A DNA stretch of 64,000 bases from Acetonema longum DSM 6540 (GTDB lineage: Bacteria; Bacillota; Negativicutes; Sporomusales; Acetonemataceae): contig NZ_AFGF01000144.1 in assembly GCF_000219125.1 (NCBI RefSeq), positions 1 to 64,000 of the forward strand, read 5' to 3'. Made by a program: the position numbers and the translations under genes. The notes below the pieces were generated by a model. It had not been told where the DNA came from. It ran no database searches and saw only the letters and a list, made by a program, of their open reading frames with translations. Positions 1 through 9,639 of this stretch are shown here, one piece after another (within the stretch, counting starts at the first letter, position 1; every line of letters starts with the position of its first letter).

Positions 1-83
1 GTTTGCCCCATCCCTTTTTTTTAAACGGAAACATACTCTGCAAAGCAGGTTTGTTTCTCGTTTTCCCGTTTTGCACCCGGAGT

Positions 84-1013
84 TTATAACTGTGACGTTG
101 TCTCGCCCAAAGCGCTGTCTTTTGCCGGCTCTATACTCTGAAGCTGCGACAACAGCATTCCGGCGAACATGAGGGCACAGCCCAACAGCTCCTGGGTTCC
201 TAGAATTTCATCCAGCAGCCAAAAACCGCCGATAGCCGCAAATACCGTCTCCATGCTGAGAATGATGGCGGCGTGAGTCGGTGCGGCATACTGCTGTCCC
301 ATGACCTGTAAGGTGTAGGCAATGCCCACTGAGCAAATGCCTCCGTACAGAATAGGGATGGCGGCAGCCAGAATGCTCGCCATGGTTATGGTTTCAAGCC
401 AAAGCGCCGTCCCCAGACTCAATAATCCGCAGGTGATGAATTGCCAGGCTGACAGCTTTAGAACATCTACCCGACGGGAAAAATGACCAATCAGTAGGAT
501 ATGGGCGGCCCAGAAAAAGGCGCCGATGAATTCGAGAAAGTCCCCGTAGGCTAAAGTCAAATTTTCTTTCACGCACAGTAAAAACAAACCGATTACGGCG
601 AGACCGCAGGATAGCCAGGACAAAGCCGAAAGGCGCTGGCGCAAAAATATCCCTGCCAGGGGTATCAGGACAATGTACAGGCCGGTGATAAAGGCAGCCT
701 TGCCGGCGGTGATGTATACCAGGCCTATTTGCTGCAGGGAAGCCCCTGCAAACAGTACCGCTCCAGCCAAAATGCCGGCCGGCAGTGCGTTTTGATACCG
801 GTCTGGCCCCGGAGCGGCCTCACGATCAGCCTGTTGGGGTTTATTGCGCCAATACAGGAGCGGCACCAGAGAAAGACTGCCCAGAAGGAACCGGATGCCG
901 TTAAAGCTAAACGGGCCCATATAGTCTACACTCACTCGCTGGGCCACAAAAGCGAACCCCCAGATGATAGCTGCCATTAAAAGTAACAAATTTGCCTTCC
1001 ATCGTGTGTTCAT
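84..1013 (-). CDS. EamA/DMT-family transporter
   Basis: A 309-residue, very hydrophobic protein with about ten predicted membrane segments in two similar halves, the usual layout of drug/metabolite exporters of the EamA family. The N-terminus (first helix containing IIWGFAFV) and the central GLYIVLIPLAGIFLRQRL stretch are typical. The start is the ATG at 1013; the divergent SDR gene begins about 190 bases away. It would act in the cytoplasmic membrane, exporting a small metabolite or amino acid, but the substrate cannot be read from the sequence. No partner gene is obvious. Confidence 0.85.
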   Translation of the reverse strand: MNTRWKANLLLLMAAIIWGFAFVAQRVSVDYMGPFSFNGIRFLLGSLSLVPLLYWRNKPQQADREAAPGPDRYQNALPAGILAGAVLFAGASLQQIGLVYITAGKAAFITGLYIVLIPLAGIFLRQRLSALSWLSCGLAVIGLFLLCVKENLTLAYGDFLEFIGAFFWAAHILLIGHFSRRVDVLKLSAWQFITCGLLSLGTALWLETITMASILAAAIPILYGGICSVGIAYTLQVMGQQYAAPTHAAIILSMETVFAAIGGFWLLDEILGTQELLGCALMFAGMLLSQLQSIEPAKDSALGETTSQL

Positions 1014-1150
1014 GAGTTAGACTCCTTATAAAAATTATACCAATAGGTAATACACGATATGTATATTATTTCATTATATAAAAAAAAAGCGAACTAGGGA
1101 AGAGGATCGAACCGGAGAGCATTTAGAAAAATTTTCAATGAGATATTGAC

Positions 1151-1172
1151 ACTGATATATTAGTATATTAGT
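1151..1172. promoter_or_regulatory. Imperfect palindrome, likely operator of the SDR gene
   Basis: ACTGATATA-TTAG-TATATTAGT has 9-base arms with a single mismatch. It overlaps a TTGACA hexamer at 1146-1151 and lies about 30 bases before the GTG start at 1205. The position suits a repressor site. Its sequence differs from the GTATATA-type site at 2202, so a different regulator may bind here. Confidence 0.45.
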
Positions 1173-1204
1173 CTGGATTTAACAAAAAGAAAGGGGAGAC
1201 AACT

Positions 1205-2050
1205 GTGAGCAGCAACTTGAAAGGCAAGGTAGCGGTGATCACCGGCGGCAGCGGTGTGTTGTGCAGCGCCATGGCCAAAGAACTGGGGCGTCAGGGGGTA
1301 AAAGTGGCGGTGGTGAATCGGACGGCGGAAAAAGGCCGACAGGTGGCGGATGAAATTAATCAGGCCGGCGGCAAGGCCATCGCCGTGGCTTGCGATGTTC
1401 TGGACCGGGAAAGCGTCGTGAAAACCGCCGCCATCATAAAGCAAGAACTGGGCCCCTGCGATATTCTGATCAATGGCGCCGGCGGCAATGATCCCAGGGG
1501 CATTACCACGAAAGAAACCTTTCAGCCGGATGATTTGACGGACAGGCAGGAAGGGGTCAAGACCTTCTTTGACTTGTCGGCTGACGGCTTTGACTATGTC
1601 TTCCGTCTGAATTTCATGGGAACATTTATTCCCATCCAGGTCTTTGCCGAGCAGATGATCGGCCGGCCCCATCCGGTGATTATCAATATTTCGTCCATGA
1701 GCGCTCCCTTCCCCCTGACCAAAGTAGCGGCTTATGGCGCGGCCAAAGCGGCGGTGAGCAATTTTACCCAGTGGCTGGCCGTTCATTTTGCCGAAGCCGG
1801 AATTCGGGTCAACGCCATAGCCCCCGGCTTCTTTCTGACCGAACAAAACAGAACCTTGCTCACCAATCCGGACGGGTCCCTGACTAACCGGGCGGAAAAG
1901 ATTATCACTCATACCCCCATGCGCCGTTTCGGCAAACCGGAAGATTTGCTGGGAACGCTGCTCTGGCTGATAGACGAGCAGGCCGCCGGCTTTATAACCG
2001 GAGTGGTTGTGCCGGTAGATGGCGGGTTTATGGCCTATTCAGGCGTGTAA
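1205..2050 (+). CDS. SDR oxidoreductase, D-mannonate oxidoreductase-like
   Basis: A classical short-chain dehydrogenase of 281 residues. It has the N-terminal [12 protein letters not shown] dinucleotide loop, the NGAGG motif, a catalytic SSM...YGAAK (Ser, Tyr-x-x-x-Lys), and an [11 protein letters not shown] segment. The C-terminal [13 protein letters not shown] and the [11 protein letters not shown] helix are characteristic of the mannonate/fructuronate reductase branch (YjmF/UxuB type). It would interconvert a keto sugar acid and its alcohol with NAD(P). GTG start, preceded by AAAGGGGAGA. No uxuA or other hexuronate gene is nearby, so the real substrate may be another sugar acid. The GntR gene follows after about 200 bases. 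Confidence 0.8.
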   Translation: MSSNLKGKVAVITGGSGVLCSAMAKELGRQGVKVAVVNRTAEKGRQVADEINQAGGKAIAVACDVLDRESVVKTAAIIKQELGPCDILINGAGGNDPRGITTKETFQPDDLTDRQEGVKTFFDLSADGFDYVFRLNFMGTFIPIQVFAEQMIGRPHPVIINISSMSAPFPLTKVAAYGAAKAAVSNFTQWLAVHFAEAGIRVNAIAPGFFLTEQNRTLLTNPDGSLTNRAEKIITHTPMRRFGKPEDLLGTLLWLIDEQAAGFITGVVVPVDGGFMAYSGV

Positions 2051-2086
2051 CAGTTAAGACGTATATCAGCGGCATCATAGGGCAGG

Positions 2087-2119
2087 GACCTGTCAGCCTT
2101 TCATTCCGGGCGGCAGGTC
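2087..2119 (+). terminator. Possible terminator after the SDR gene
   Basis: GACCTG and CAGGTC arms with G/C-rich inner pairing form a hairpin, followed by TTTGTCTCTTT. It lies 37 bases after the SDR stop and before the GntR-1 promoter. Confidence 0.4.
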
Positions 2120-2164
2120 TTTGTCTCTTTCATCCCGGAAAAAATTCTGCACAATACAAACACA

Positions 2165-2219
2165 TTGACTCGTTCATAATTTTCAGATAAAATGAAATTA
2201 ATGTATATATGTATATACA
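2165..2219 (+). promoter_or_regulatory. Promoter of GntR-1 with overlapping palindromic operator
   Basis: TTGACT at 2165-2170 and TAAAAT at 2188-2193 are separated by 17 bases, a good housekeeping promoter. Just downstream, 2202-2219 holds the 18-base palindrome TGTATATATGTATATACA (8-base arms around TG). The same 18 bases occur at 13633-13650 in front of the MeTr-type methyltransferase gene. Placement immediately after the -10 element suggests repression by the GntR protein encoded next, including autoregulation. Confidence 0.7.
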
Positions 2220-2258
2220 CCCATCATCTGTAGGTATTTATACTTCTGGAGGTCGCCC

Positions 2259-2981
2259 ATGAAGATCCGGCAGAATTTAATACCAGTCTATTACCGTCTG
2301 GCTGAAGATATCAGGCTGGCGATTGAATCAGGCAAGCTGAAGGATGGCGACATGCTGCCCACTGAGGGACAGTTGGGTGAAAACTACGGGATCAGCCGGA
2401 TGACTGTGCGTCAGGGGCTGTCTCTGTTGGCGGAAGCCGGATTAATCGCAACTGTAAAGGGAAAAGGCACATTCGTCACCCGCCTCCGCCTCAATAAGCT
2501 GGTGATTGATCTGCATCAAAATGCCGACGGCAATCCTTTTCGTTACAGACTGGTAGGGGTGAAACTGGGCCGTGAGGATCATGAGGCTGTCCGACAGCTG
2601 GGATTAACGGCAGGGGCCAAGGTGATTCTGCTGAAGCGTTTATTATACCAGAATGAACAGGCAGTGGCGGTGGAAGAAAAATGGCTGCCATACCTGAGAG
2701 GGAAACCGTTACTGGAGACCCAATTAGAATACGCCGATTTTCCCGAAGTGGTGGCCAAGCACCAGGACAGTGTGCCGGTGCGCAATGACGCGATACTGTC
2801 GGTGGGCAGCCTATCTGTCGAGCAAGCCGCTTTGCTGGGAGAGGAACCGGGAAGTCCGGCTTTGCTGATTCGGCAGGTGATCTACTCCCGGGATGACCAG
2901 CCCCTTGGCATATCTTACATGGTCTGTCATAAAGAGCGTTTTCAACTTAAGGCCACGTCTTATTCCGCTATCAGCAGGTAG
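2259..2981 (+). CDS. GntR-family regulator with UTRA domain (GntR-1)
   Basis: A 240-residue HutC-type regulator. Residues 1-75 form the GntR winged helix (YRLAEDIRLAIESGKLKDGD, then PTEGQLGENYGISRMTVRQGL). The rest is a UTRA effector-binding domain that commonly senses a sugar or small metabolite. Start ATG with GGAGG 8-9 bases upstream. The palindrome upstream is repeated exactly before the methyltransferase operon at 13.7 kb, so this protein probably controls its own gene, the amidohydrolase behind it and that operon. It is a paralogue of the regulator at 20290. Confidence 0.9.
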   Translation: MKIRQNLIPVYYRLAEDIRLAIESGKLKDGDMLPTEGQLGENYGISRMTVRQGLSLLAEAGLIATVKGKGTFVTRLRLNKLVIDLHQNADGNPFRYRLVGVKLGREDHEAVRQLGLTAGAKVILLKRLLYQNEQAVAVEEKWLPYLRGKPLLETQLEYADFPEVVAKHQDSVPVRNDAILSVGSLSVEQAALLGEEPGSPALLIRQVIYSRDDQPLGISYMVCHKERFQLKATSYSAISR

Positions 2982-3000
2982 ATCAAAGAGGGTGATTTTC

Positions 3001-4176
3001 TTGCTCATTAAAGCAGGTCTTTTAATTGACGGCACTGGCTCTGCCCCCCGGCAGGGCTGTTATCTTTCTCTTGAAAACGGCAAAATCGCCGCTGTCGGGC
3101 GGGAAGGCGACTTTGCCGGGCTGGAGGCAGAGCAGGCGCTGGATTATTCCGCCTATACCATACTGCCTGGTTTGATCGATGTCCATGTGCATCTTTTCCT
3201 GGAAGGCATCTCCGATCCCAAAGCCCGCGCCGGACGGTGGCAGGAAACCAAAGAGATGACCCTGCTGCGGGCGGCGAATAATGCGGCAGTTACTTTGAAA
3301 AATGGCGTGACCACAGTCAGGGACCTGGCGGGGCCTGGCGGCATGAGCCTTGCCCTAAAACAGGCAGTGGAGAAAAAAGTGCTTACGGGCCCGCGAATCA
3401 TGACCTGCAATCGGGCCATTTCCATTACCGGCGGTCATTTTCATTACGCCGGCGGCCGTGAAGCCGACGGTCCCGATGAAATCGTGAAGGCGGTACGGGA
3501 GCAGGTCAAAGCCGGAGCGGCATGGATCAAGATTATGTTAACCGGCAGTGTAAACTTTGAAACCGGCAATGCCGGACCGATGGAATTCTCGTTTAGAGAG
3601 ATCCAGGCGGCAGTGACCGAAGCGGAACGGTTCAACCGGCCGGTGAGCGCCCATGCCAACGGAGTCCAGGCAGTGCGCCAGGCCCTGACAGCCGGCGTGC
3701 AGTCTATTGAACACGGTGCTCTCTTGGATGAGGCTGCTGTCGACTTTCTGAGATCCAGTCCGGCCTACTGGGCTCCTACCCTTACGCCCTTTCTGCAAAT
3801 GTTGCACCAAGGACATTTCAGTCCCCAAACTCAAACTGGCCTGGAGCAGGTCTATGCTCATCACTGCGCCATGGTCAGGCGGGGGATTGCGGCAGGCGCC
3901 AAAATCATCGCCGGAACCGATGCCGGTGCTCCCGGGGTGCAGCATGGCGAGGTTTGGCGGGAACTGGGGCTGTTTGTCGAGCTGGGGATGTCTCCTGTTC
4001 AGGCCATTGCTTCGGCCACTGGCCTGGCAGCTAAGGCAATTGGCGTAACTGACACCGGCGTTGTTACTGCAGGGAAAAATGCCGACTTGCTGGTTATTGA
4101 CGGTAACCCGCTGGGCGATATTCAATCGCTAAGGCATATCGTCCAGGTATATAAAAAAGGAGTTGGCATTATTTGA
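3001..4176 (+). CDS. Amidohydrolase family protein
   Basis: A 391-residue metal-dependent hydrolase of the imidazolonepropionase/prolidase-like group. Metal-binding landmarks are visible: LPGLIDVHVHLF (HxH), a lysine in AAWIKIMLTGS, histidines in VSAHANG and SIEHGALL, and the aspartate in IIAGTDAGAPG. A TTG start at 3001 is chosen because AAAGAGGGTG lies just upstream and the protein then begins MLIKAGLLIDG, the expected beta-sandwich strand; longer in-frame starts would run into the GntR gene. It follows GntR-1 by 19 bases and is probably co-transcribed. It cleaves a C-N bond in an unknown cyclic amide or dipeptide. Confidence 0.85.
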   Translation: MLIKAGLLIDGTGSAPRQGCYLSLENGKIAAVGREGDFAGLEAEQALDYSAYTILPGLIDVHVHLFLEGISDPKARAGRWQETKEMTLLRAANNAAVTLKNGVTTVRDLAGPGGMSLALKQAVEKKVLTGPRIMTCNRAISITGGHFHYAGGREADGPDEIVKAVREQVKAGAAWIKIMLTGSVNFETGNAGPMEFSFREIQAAVTEAERFNRPVSAHANGVQAVRQALTAGVQSIEHGALLDEAAVDFLRSSPAYWAPTLTPFLQMLHQGHFSPQTQTGLEQVYAHHCAMVRRGIAAGAKIIAGTDAGAPGVQHGEVWRELGLFVELGMSPVQAIASATGLAAKAIGVTDTGVVTAGKNADLLVIDGNPLGDIQSLRHIVQVYKKGVGII

Positions 4177-4399
4177 TTATCTGTGCACTTTGAACCCTCT
4201 GCCTTTGTATAAACTAGCCGTTCGGGCTGGCTTTTTATAAAGATCTTTGCCAGTCAGAGGGGGTTTTGTTATAATAACAATAAACATTAAGCGAATGAAT
4301 GACGTGATTTTATAGAATATTGCGATCAATCGACTGTTGTTTTCTTGAATAAGATGCTGCATTTCATATTTGCTGAGTTCTGCATTAGAGGTGGTTACG

Positions 4400-5245
4400 A
4401 TGGACGAACGGGATTGGTTAATTATCAAAGTGTTATATGAACAGAAAAACATTACAAAAACTGCCCAGACATTATTTATATCGCAACCTTCTCTTACCGC
4501 CCGTATACGTCAGATTGAAGACGAGTTTGGCGTTAAAATGATATATCGCGGCAGCAGAGGTATTCATTTTACTCCCGAGGGTGATTATCTCGCAGATTGT
4601 GCCCGTAAAATGCTGACCAATACGCGTCAAATAAAAGAACAGGTTATCAATATGGGGACTGATATAAAAGGAACGTTGCGAGTGGGGGCGTCCAATTATC
4701 TGTCCAAGCATAAAATTCCCCGGCTGCTGGGGCTTTTTAAAGAACGCTACCCCAATGTCGAATTTAATGTTATTACCATATGGAGCCGTGATATCTGCAG
4801 TCTCCTGTTTAATCAAGACGTACATGTGGGTTTTATGCGTTCGGATTTTGGCTGGCGGGGCGAGAAATATATTTTATATGAGGCACCTATATGTATAGCA
4901 TCCAAAAAGGTAATTACGCTAAAAGATCTTCCCGACCTGCCGCGGATTGACTATCATACGGATGACTTACATAAGGCGTTGCTTGATACATGGTGGAATG
5001 AGAATTTTTCACAACCTCCGACCATTGGGATGACAGTAGGGTATCTTGATATATGCAAATCAATGGTCATAAACGGCTTGGGATATGCCGTCGTCCCTAA
5101 CGATTTATTAGAGGATGTCGGATATATTCATAAGATATATATAACGGATAGGCAGGGGAACCCGATATTAAGAAAGACATGGATCTCTTTACCACCGGGA
5201 AATACTAGAGTTAAAAATGGTGAGATTATTTTTGGACTTTGCTAA
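4400..5245 (+). CDS. LysR-family transcriptional regulator
   Basis: A 281-residue LysR-type protein: N-terminal helix-turn-helix (KNITKTAQTLFISQPSLTAR, residues about 17-36) followed by a two-lobed effector-binding domain starting near LRVGASNYLSKHKIPRLLG. The ATG at 4400 is chosen over an upstream TTG because AGAGGTGG precedes it and the domain starts at residue 1. It stands upstream of the chemoreceptor/transport/CitEF genes in the same direction and may regulate them. The DNA around it is more A/T-rich than the flanking methyltransferase genes. Confidence 0.88.
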   Translation: MDERDWLIIKVLYEQKNITKTAQTLFISQPSLTARIRQIEDEFGVKMIYRGSRGIHFTPEGDYLADCARKMLTNTRQIKEQVINMGTDIKGTLRVGASNYLSKHKIPRLLGLFKERYPNVEFNVITIWSRDICSLLFNQDVHVGFMRSDFGWRGEKYILYEAPICIASKKVITLKDLPDLPRIDYHTDDLHKALLDTWWNENFSQPPTIGMTVGYLDICKSMVINGLGYAVVPNDLLEDVGYIHKIYITDRQGNPILRKTWISLPPGNTRVKNGEIIFGLC

Positions 5246-5293
5246 AGCAATGGACTTTAGTACTATATAGCGGGTGAAAAATTAGACATTATG

Positions 5294-5331
5294 AAGATTC
5301 TACGACTTATATGAGTGTAGAATCTTTTTTA
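5294..5331 (+). terminator. Intrinsic terminator after the LysR gene
   Basis: Perfect 10-base stem AAGATTCTAC / GTAGAATCTT with a 13-base loop, followed by a T run. It lies about 50 bases past the LysR stop. Confidence 0.8.
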
Positions 5332-5503
5332 TACCCGAAATTCTTTAAGCGTATTTCTGATACCGGGTATCGAATATTTATATTTCTTAATTTTCAGATG
5401 CATGAGCTATGATTTAATTAGTAACATCATAAAACATGAGATCCAATAGTTGAGATGCAAAAGCATGTCATCTCAAATCATGATTAAAGGGGCGGATAAC
5501 ACG

Positions 5504-6697
5504 ATGCAAAGGAAGTCAGAAACAATTTTAATGTGTACAGTGGCTGGCACTGAAGCAGCTGCGCAGGAATTTGCTGCGGCGGCCCGCGATGTTCTAGGAG
5601 AGGGAGTTATTGTGGATGCGCTAACGCCACAGTATATAACCCAAAATGAGAAATACGAGTTGTATTTGACAATGCCTTCAAGAGTCAAGGAACTAACCGC
5701 CGTTGTACCTGAAAAAAGAGTAATGGCTTTCGAAGTTGTGCCGGAGACAGGCTTTTTTGTAGCGGCAGCCCAGATTCCCCGGGGTGAAACAATATATGTG
5801 TTTCACAATAACCAGCGGGGCGGAGAAGAGATCTTTATCAGGCCCTGTCAACGATACGGCATCACACAGGTTGAATTTCGCGTTATTGCTTATCAAGAGA
5901 TGAGCCAGGCGGAAGTAGCGCGTCTTGTGGGCACGGCGAAATATATTATTGGTTCTGAAATTTCGGTAGGATCGGACGGATATCTGCTTAGTCAGCATAG
6001 GGCAGCGATAAGAAACGATGCGCTTCTTATCGCTGCCAGACGAATTCTTACGACTGAGTCCGCCGTGCAGCTCATGTTCCGAATCGTGTCTATCCGTCAT
6101 GAGCGTATGGCTGCCAGCGTTATTCAGAGGATTCAGGAGCAATACCAGCAGATCCAGGAAGTAACAGCGACTACTAATATTGTTACAGCAAAGCTAGAAC
6201 AGGGAGTCTCCTCGTTTGTGGCCATGAGAAAGGGAATTAATGCAGAAATTACGCATATTCAGCAAATCGGTGAGCTTACGAACAAGCTATCGGAGGCAAA
6301 TAAGAGTATTGAGAATATTGTTATTTCGATCAGGTCTATTGCAGACCAGACAAATCTTTTGGCTCTTAATGCCGCGATTGAAGCGGCACGCGCGGGAGAA
6401 CAGGGAAGAAGCTTTGCGGTGGTGGCGCAGGAAGTAAGAAAGCTGGCGGAAGAAAGTAAAACGTCCACTAAGATGGTTATAGCAGTAGTAGATACGATTG
6501 GGCAATCAATCGCCAAGATTATCCCCGCCCAAAAAGAAATTTCGGATACTATGAAGGCCTATGGTGAAAGGCTGGCCACGATACTGAACGACTTTGAGGA
6601 TAATGGCAAAGCAGTTCAAAACATTTTGGCTTCTATGGAAGAAATTACCCAGGCCAGCGATAATCTGCTAGAGGTAGCCCAAGGAATGATTGGATAA
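5504..6697 (+). CDS. Soluble methyl-accepting chemotaxis-type signal transducer
   Basis: A 397-residue protein with no membrane segment. The C-terminal half is an MCP signalling domain: the hairpin tip reads [20 protein letters not shown], followed by [17 protein letters not shown]. The N-terminal ~180 residues look like a ligand-sensing domain resembling the PrpR-type N-terminal domains of some sigma-54 activators (resemblance judged by eye, low certainty). Start ATG 5504 is chosen for AAAGGGGCGG 9 bases upstream; upstream in-frame starts have no good site. Lying just before a transporter and CitE/CitF genes, it may report their substrate to the chemotaxis or a related pathway. Confidence 0.82.
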   Translation: MQRKSETILMCTVAGTEAAAQEFAAAARDVLGEGVIVDALTPQYITQNEKYELYLTMPSRVKELTAVVPEKRVMAFEVVPETGFFVAAAQIPRGETIYVFHNNQRGGEEIFIRPCQRYGITQVEFRVIAYQEMSQAEVARLVGTAKYIIGSEISVGSDGYLLSQHRAAIRNDALLIAARRILTTESAVQLMFRIVSIRHERMAASVIQRIQEQYQQIQEVTATTNIVTAKLEQGVSSFVAMRKGINAEITHIQQIGELTNKLSEANKSIENIVISIRSIADQTNLLALNAAIEAARAGEQGRSFAVVAQEVRKLAEESKTSTKMVIAVVDTIGQSIAKIIPAQKEISDTMKAYGERLATILNDFEDNGKAVQNILASMEEITQASDNLLEVAQGMIG

Positions 6698-6884
6698 AAT
6701 GATGCGTTTTGTAATTGAAATACATATTTCTGATGCTTGATATCAAATTTAAATATTTTTAATTCTTCTGAATTATACCTATAATTAGTTTGAAACATGT
6801 TTCGACACTTAATTACAGTAATGAAGGGAGCTAAGACGGCAGAATATGGTTGGACTTCAATACTAAGAAAACGGAGGAAAGAAC

Positions 6885-8240
6885 GTGGGAATGAGTATTT
6901 GGTCGCTTCTAGCGTATATTGCGGCTATTATCTTTTGGAGCTCATGGCTCAAGAGGAATATCGGAGAGGCTATGGTCGTGGGCTGGGTAGTAGTACTTCT
7001 TTTCGGCGGAAGTCAGTTTTTTGATCTGCTGATGAAAAGTATTGTTTTCGCGGCTATGCAGGAGACCGTATATGCAGCGCTTGCTTTTGTATTCATGGCC
7101 TTTGTTATGTCGAAAACCGGACTTGTGAACCGCCTGGTAGACATTCTAAATTCGACTCTGGGGCGAGTCGCAGGCGGCGCCGGGTATATCTCCACTTTGG
7201 CGAGTGCCCTCATGGGACTGATTTCCGGGTCAGGATCCGGCAGTGCTGCATCGGTGGGCGCAGTGACTATACCATGGATGGTCAATTCTAACTGGCCCCG
7301 CCAGTTAAGCGCTACGATGGTTGCCGGTAATGCCGGCCTGGGTATTGCTTTGCCGCCATGTTCATCGATGTTTCTCATATTAGGATTAGGGGTCGTCGCC
7401 GAGAAAGTAACGATCGGATCGCTCTATATCGCTCTGCTGACAGCCGGTTTGTGGACGCTGCTATATCGTCTCATTTTAGTGCGATGGTTCGTTTTCAAGT
7501 ATAATATTCAGCCATTGCCGCCTGCAATGATAAAATCCTTTTCGCAGACTTTTCGGGAAGGCTGGACATCCCTGCTTATATTTGTCGGCATCATTGTCCC
7601 GGTAGGTTTGACAATCGGCCCGGTAGCCGATTATCTGACAGCAATAAAAAGTTTCGGTCCCAAAGGCTTGAAAAGTATTTCAATCATAGTCTGGATTCCC
7701 GTGCTGATTAGCTGGATCGCGATCTTTGAAGGCCGGAAATATCTGCCGAAAACCGCTTCTGGTTTATATGAACTGGTTCAGTCATCGGCAAAGCGTTACG
7801 TAGTGGTAGGTGCAACCTTGTTTGCCGCCTTTGCCGCAGGCGATGTGATGACCAGACTAGGCCTTGCCAAAGACATGATGGCGATTTTGCAGGCGATGAA
7901 TCTTTCCCCTCTGTTAATGATTATTCTGGTTGGAATTCTGGTAACTTTAATCGGCGGCCCGCTTACTTCAACCGCAACCGTTGTGGCAATCGGATCCGTT
8001 TCCTTCTCCGCGCTTATATATGCCGGCGTGGATCCGGCTATAGCTGCGGCGGTGATCTTGATTTTCTCTTCCACTGAAGGGGCTTCGCCTCCCGGAGCTG
8101 CACCGATTTTTATAGCGTGTGGCATTGCTAATGTTGACCCGGTAAAGACGTTTGTGCCTCTCATTGTATATTACGTCATACCAATAGTTATTATCGGAGT
8201 TCTTATCGCTCTAGGCGTACTGCCTACGATGGTTATGTAA
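6885..8240 (+). CDS. TRAP-type large permease (DctM-like)
   Basis: A 451-residue integral membrane protein with roughly 11-12 hydrophobic segments. The motif GSGSGSAASVGAVTIPWM followed by NAGLGIALPPCSSMF, and near the end EGASPPGAAPIFIACGIANV, match the two signature re-entrant regions of DctM/TRAP large subunits. GTG start with GGAGGA six bases upstream; an ATG two codons later is an alternative. It probably imports an organic acid. No DctP binding protein or normal-length DctQ gene is in the window; only the 77-residue protein downstream could replace the small subunit. It appears to head the unit with CitE-like and CitF-like genes. Confidence 0.75.
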   Translation: MGMSIWSLLAYIAAIIFWSSWLKRNIGEAMVVGWVVVLLFGGSQFFDLLMKSIVFAAMQETVYAALAFVFMAFVMSKTGLVNRLVDILNSTLGRVAGGAGYISTLASALMGLISGSGSGSAASVGAVTIPWMVNSNWPRQLSATMVAGNAGLGIALPPCSSMFLILGLGVVAEKVTIGSLYIALLTAGLWTLLYRLILVRWFVFKYNIQPLPPAMIKSFSQTFREGWTSLLIFVGIIVPVGLTIGPVADYLTAIKSFGPKGLKSISIIVWIPVLISWIAIFEGRKYLPKTASGLYELVQSSAKRYVVVGATLFAAFAAGDVMTRLGLAKDMMAILQAMNLSPLLMIILVGILVTLIGGPLTSTATVVAIGSVSFSALIYAGVDPAIAAAVILIFSSTEGASPPGAAPIFIACGIANVDPVKTFVPLIVYYVIPIVIIGVLIALGVLPTMVM

Positions 8241-8255
8241 GGGGGAGGAGCAGAT

Positions 8256-8489
8256 ATGGCATTGCTAAGACAAGGTTTAAACGTCTTATTTGTTTGCGGG
8301 GTTCTCATTTTTATGCTGCTGGGCACAGTGATTGTTGCGGTGCAAATCTATAGCATTCTTGCCGCCAATGGTACAATGGCGGTCAGCATAATGAAAGCAC
8401 TGGGCAAACCAGCCTTTATTATTGCAGCCGTGACCGGATTGATCGGCTTCTGTCAAGGTTATGTAAATGGTTGGGACATGGGTGATTAA
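8256..8489 (+). CDS. Small two-helix membrane protein, possible transporter subunit
   Basis: A 77-residue protein with two hydrophobic helices (about residues 8-32 and 50-66), starting 15 bases after the DctM-like gene with GGGGGAGGAG upstream. It is much shorter than a usual DctQ (four helices, about 160 residues). Position suggests a small partner subunit of the permease. I do not recognise a named family. Confidence 0.65.
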   Translation: MALLRQGLNVLFVCGVLIFMLLGTVIVAVQIYSILAANGTMAVSIMKALGKPAFIIAAVTGLIGFCQGYVNGWDMGD

Positions 8490-8634
8490 CTAACTTTGAT
8501 GGATTGTAATGGACGGTTTATCCCCCCAAGCCGTGTTGGGGGTAGCTCATTTCGAAGCATTGACGACAACAAGCGTAATTGTATCGTATACGGTTGGACG
8601 GCTGAATAATGGAGAGAACAGGAGAATTGAGATC

Positions 8635-9591
8635 ATGGAATTCGATTACACGAAAAATGTAGTTCGACGGTCAAGGTTAATTATGCCGGCCAATAGCCCC
8701 AAGTTTGTGGAAAAAGCGTATTTAAGGGATGCGGCCGCAGTCGTCCTTGATCTGGAAGACAGCGTTCTCCGATCAGAAAAGATAACCACCCGGGCATTGA
8801 TAAAAGAGCTGATTCCTATCGTGGGTAAAGGGGGCAGCGATGTCTTGATCCGTATTAACAATACGGAGGATTTGTTAAAAGATGATATTGAGGCAGCGAT
8901 CTGGCCGGGAGTGGAAGGAATTGTCGTTCCGAAGGTCGAGAGTGCCACCGAGGTCCTGGCGATTGAGAAGCTTATTGCCGGCTTGGAACAACAGCGAAAC
9001 ATACCGCCGGGTCATATCAAGATTTCTGTCCTGATTGAATCGGCAAAGGGATATATGAGCATGAACGAAATTGCGCAGGCCAGCGAGCGAGTCGATTCAC
9101 TCACGATCGGCAATGAGGATTTCCTGCGAGATAACGGTATCGCAGAAATCAAAGAAACATATCACGCTCTGCTGATCCCAAGAATGCAGCTGGTGTTTAC
9201 AGCGCGGGCATACAAAAAAATTCCGATGGGTTTAATCGGGTCGCTGGCCAACTATGGTGATGCAAAGGCTTTTGAAGAAAGTGCCGAGCTTGCCTATAAG
9301 CATGGATATTTAGGCGCGAGTTGCATTCATCCCGGCAATGTAGAAATTTTAAATAAAGCGTTTACGCCCAAACAGGAAGAGGTTGGACGCTCCAGACAAG
9401 TGATAACAGCCTTTGAGGCGGCGGCGGCAGCAGGAAGAGCGTCAGCAACGTTTGAAGGCAAAATGATCGATTATGTCCACTATGACAGGGCGAAACAGGT
9501 CCTGGTTCGGTATGAAATCATCACAGCATTTGAACGGAAAAAGGCTCAGGCTCGTGAAGTTGCCGGGCATATAAACGGCCCGCGCCAATAA
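8635..9591 (+). CDS. CitE-like lyase (HpcH/HpaI aldolase family)
   Basis: A 318-residue TIM-barrel protein of the citrate lyase beta / malyl-CoA lyase family. It shows RSRLIMPANSPKFVEKA, then VVLDLEDSV (metal-binding Glu/Asp region), VPKVESA, VLIESAKG, LTIGNEDFLRD and a C-terminal GASCIHPGN motif. These are the acyl-CoA/acyl-ACP-binding and Mg-binding elements of the family. The ATG at 8635 is preferred over an earlier start (8509) because AGGAGA precedes it and the family domain begins there. It likely cleaves a 3-hydroxy-3-carboxyacyl or malyl-type thioester together with the CitF-like protein next door. No CitD acyl carrier gene is present. Confidence 0.85.
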   Translation: MEFDYTKNVVRRSRLIMPANSPKFVEKAYLRDAAAVVLDLEDSVLRSEKITTRALIKELIPIVGKGGSDVLIRINNTEDLLKDDIEAAIWPGVEGIVVPKVESATEVLAIEKLIAGLEQQRNIPPGHIKISVLIESAKGYMSMNEIAQASERVDSLTIGNEDFLRDNGIAEIKETYHALLIPRMQLVFTARAYKKIPMGLIGSLANYGDAKAFEESAELAYKHGYLGASCIHPGNVEILNKAFTPKQEEVGRSRQVITAFEAAAAAGRASATFEGKMIDYVHYDRAKQVLVRYEIITAFERKKAQAREVAGHINGPRQ

Positions 9592-9639
9592 ACCGCAGTC
9601 AGAACGATTAGAACGACCCAGAAAGGGAAGGTAGATAAA

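Noticed and set aside
1160-1912. 250-codon open frame opposite the SDR gene, and similar long antisense frames (such as those opposite 12365, 17131, 28203 and 61981)
   Set aside because: They mirror strongly supported genes, show no domain signatures and lack start sites.
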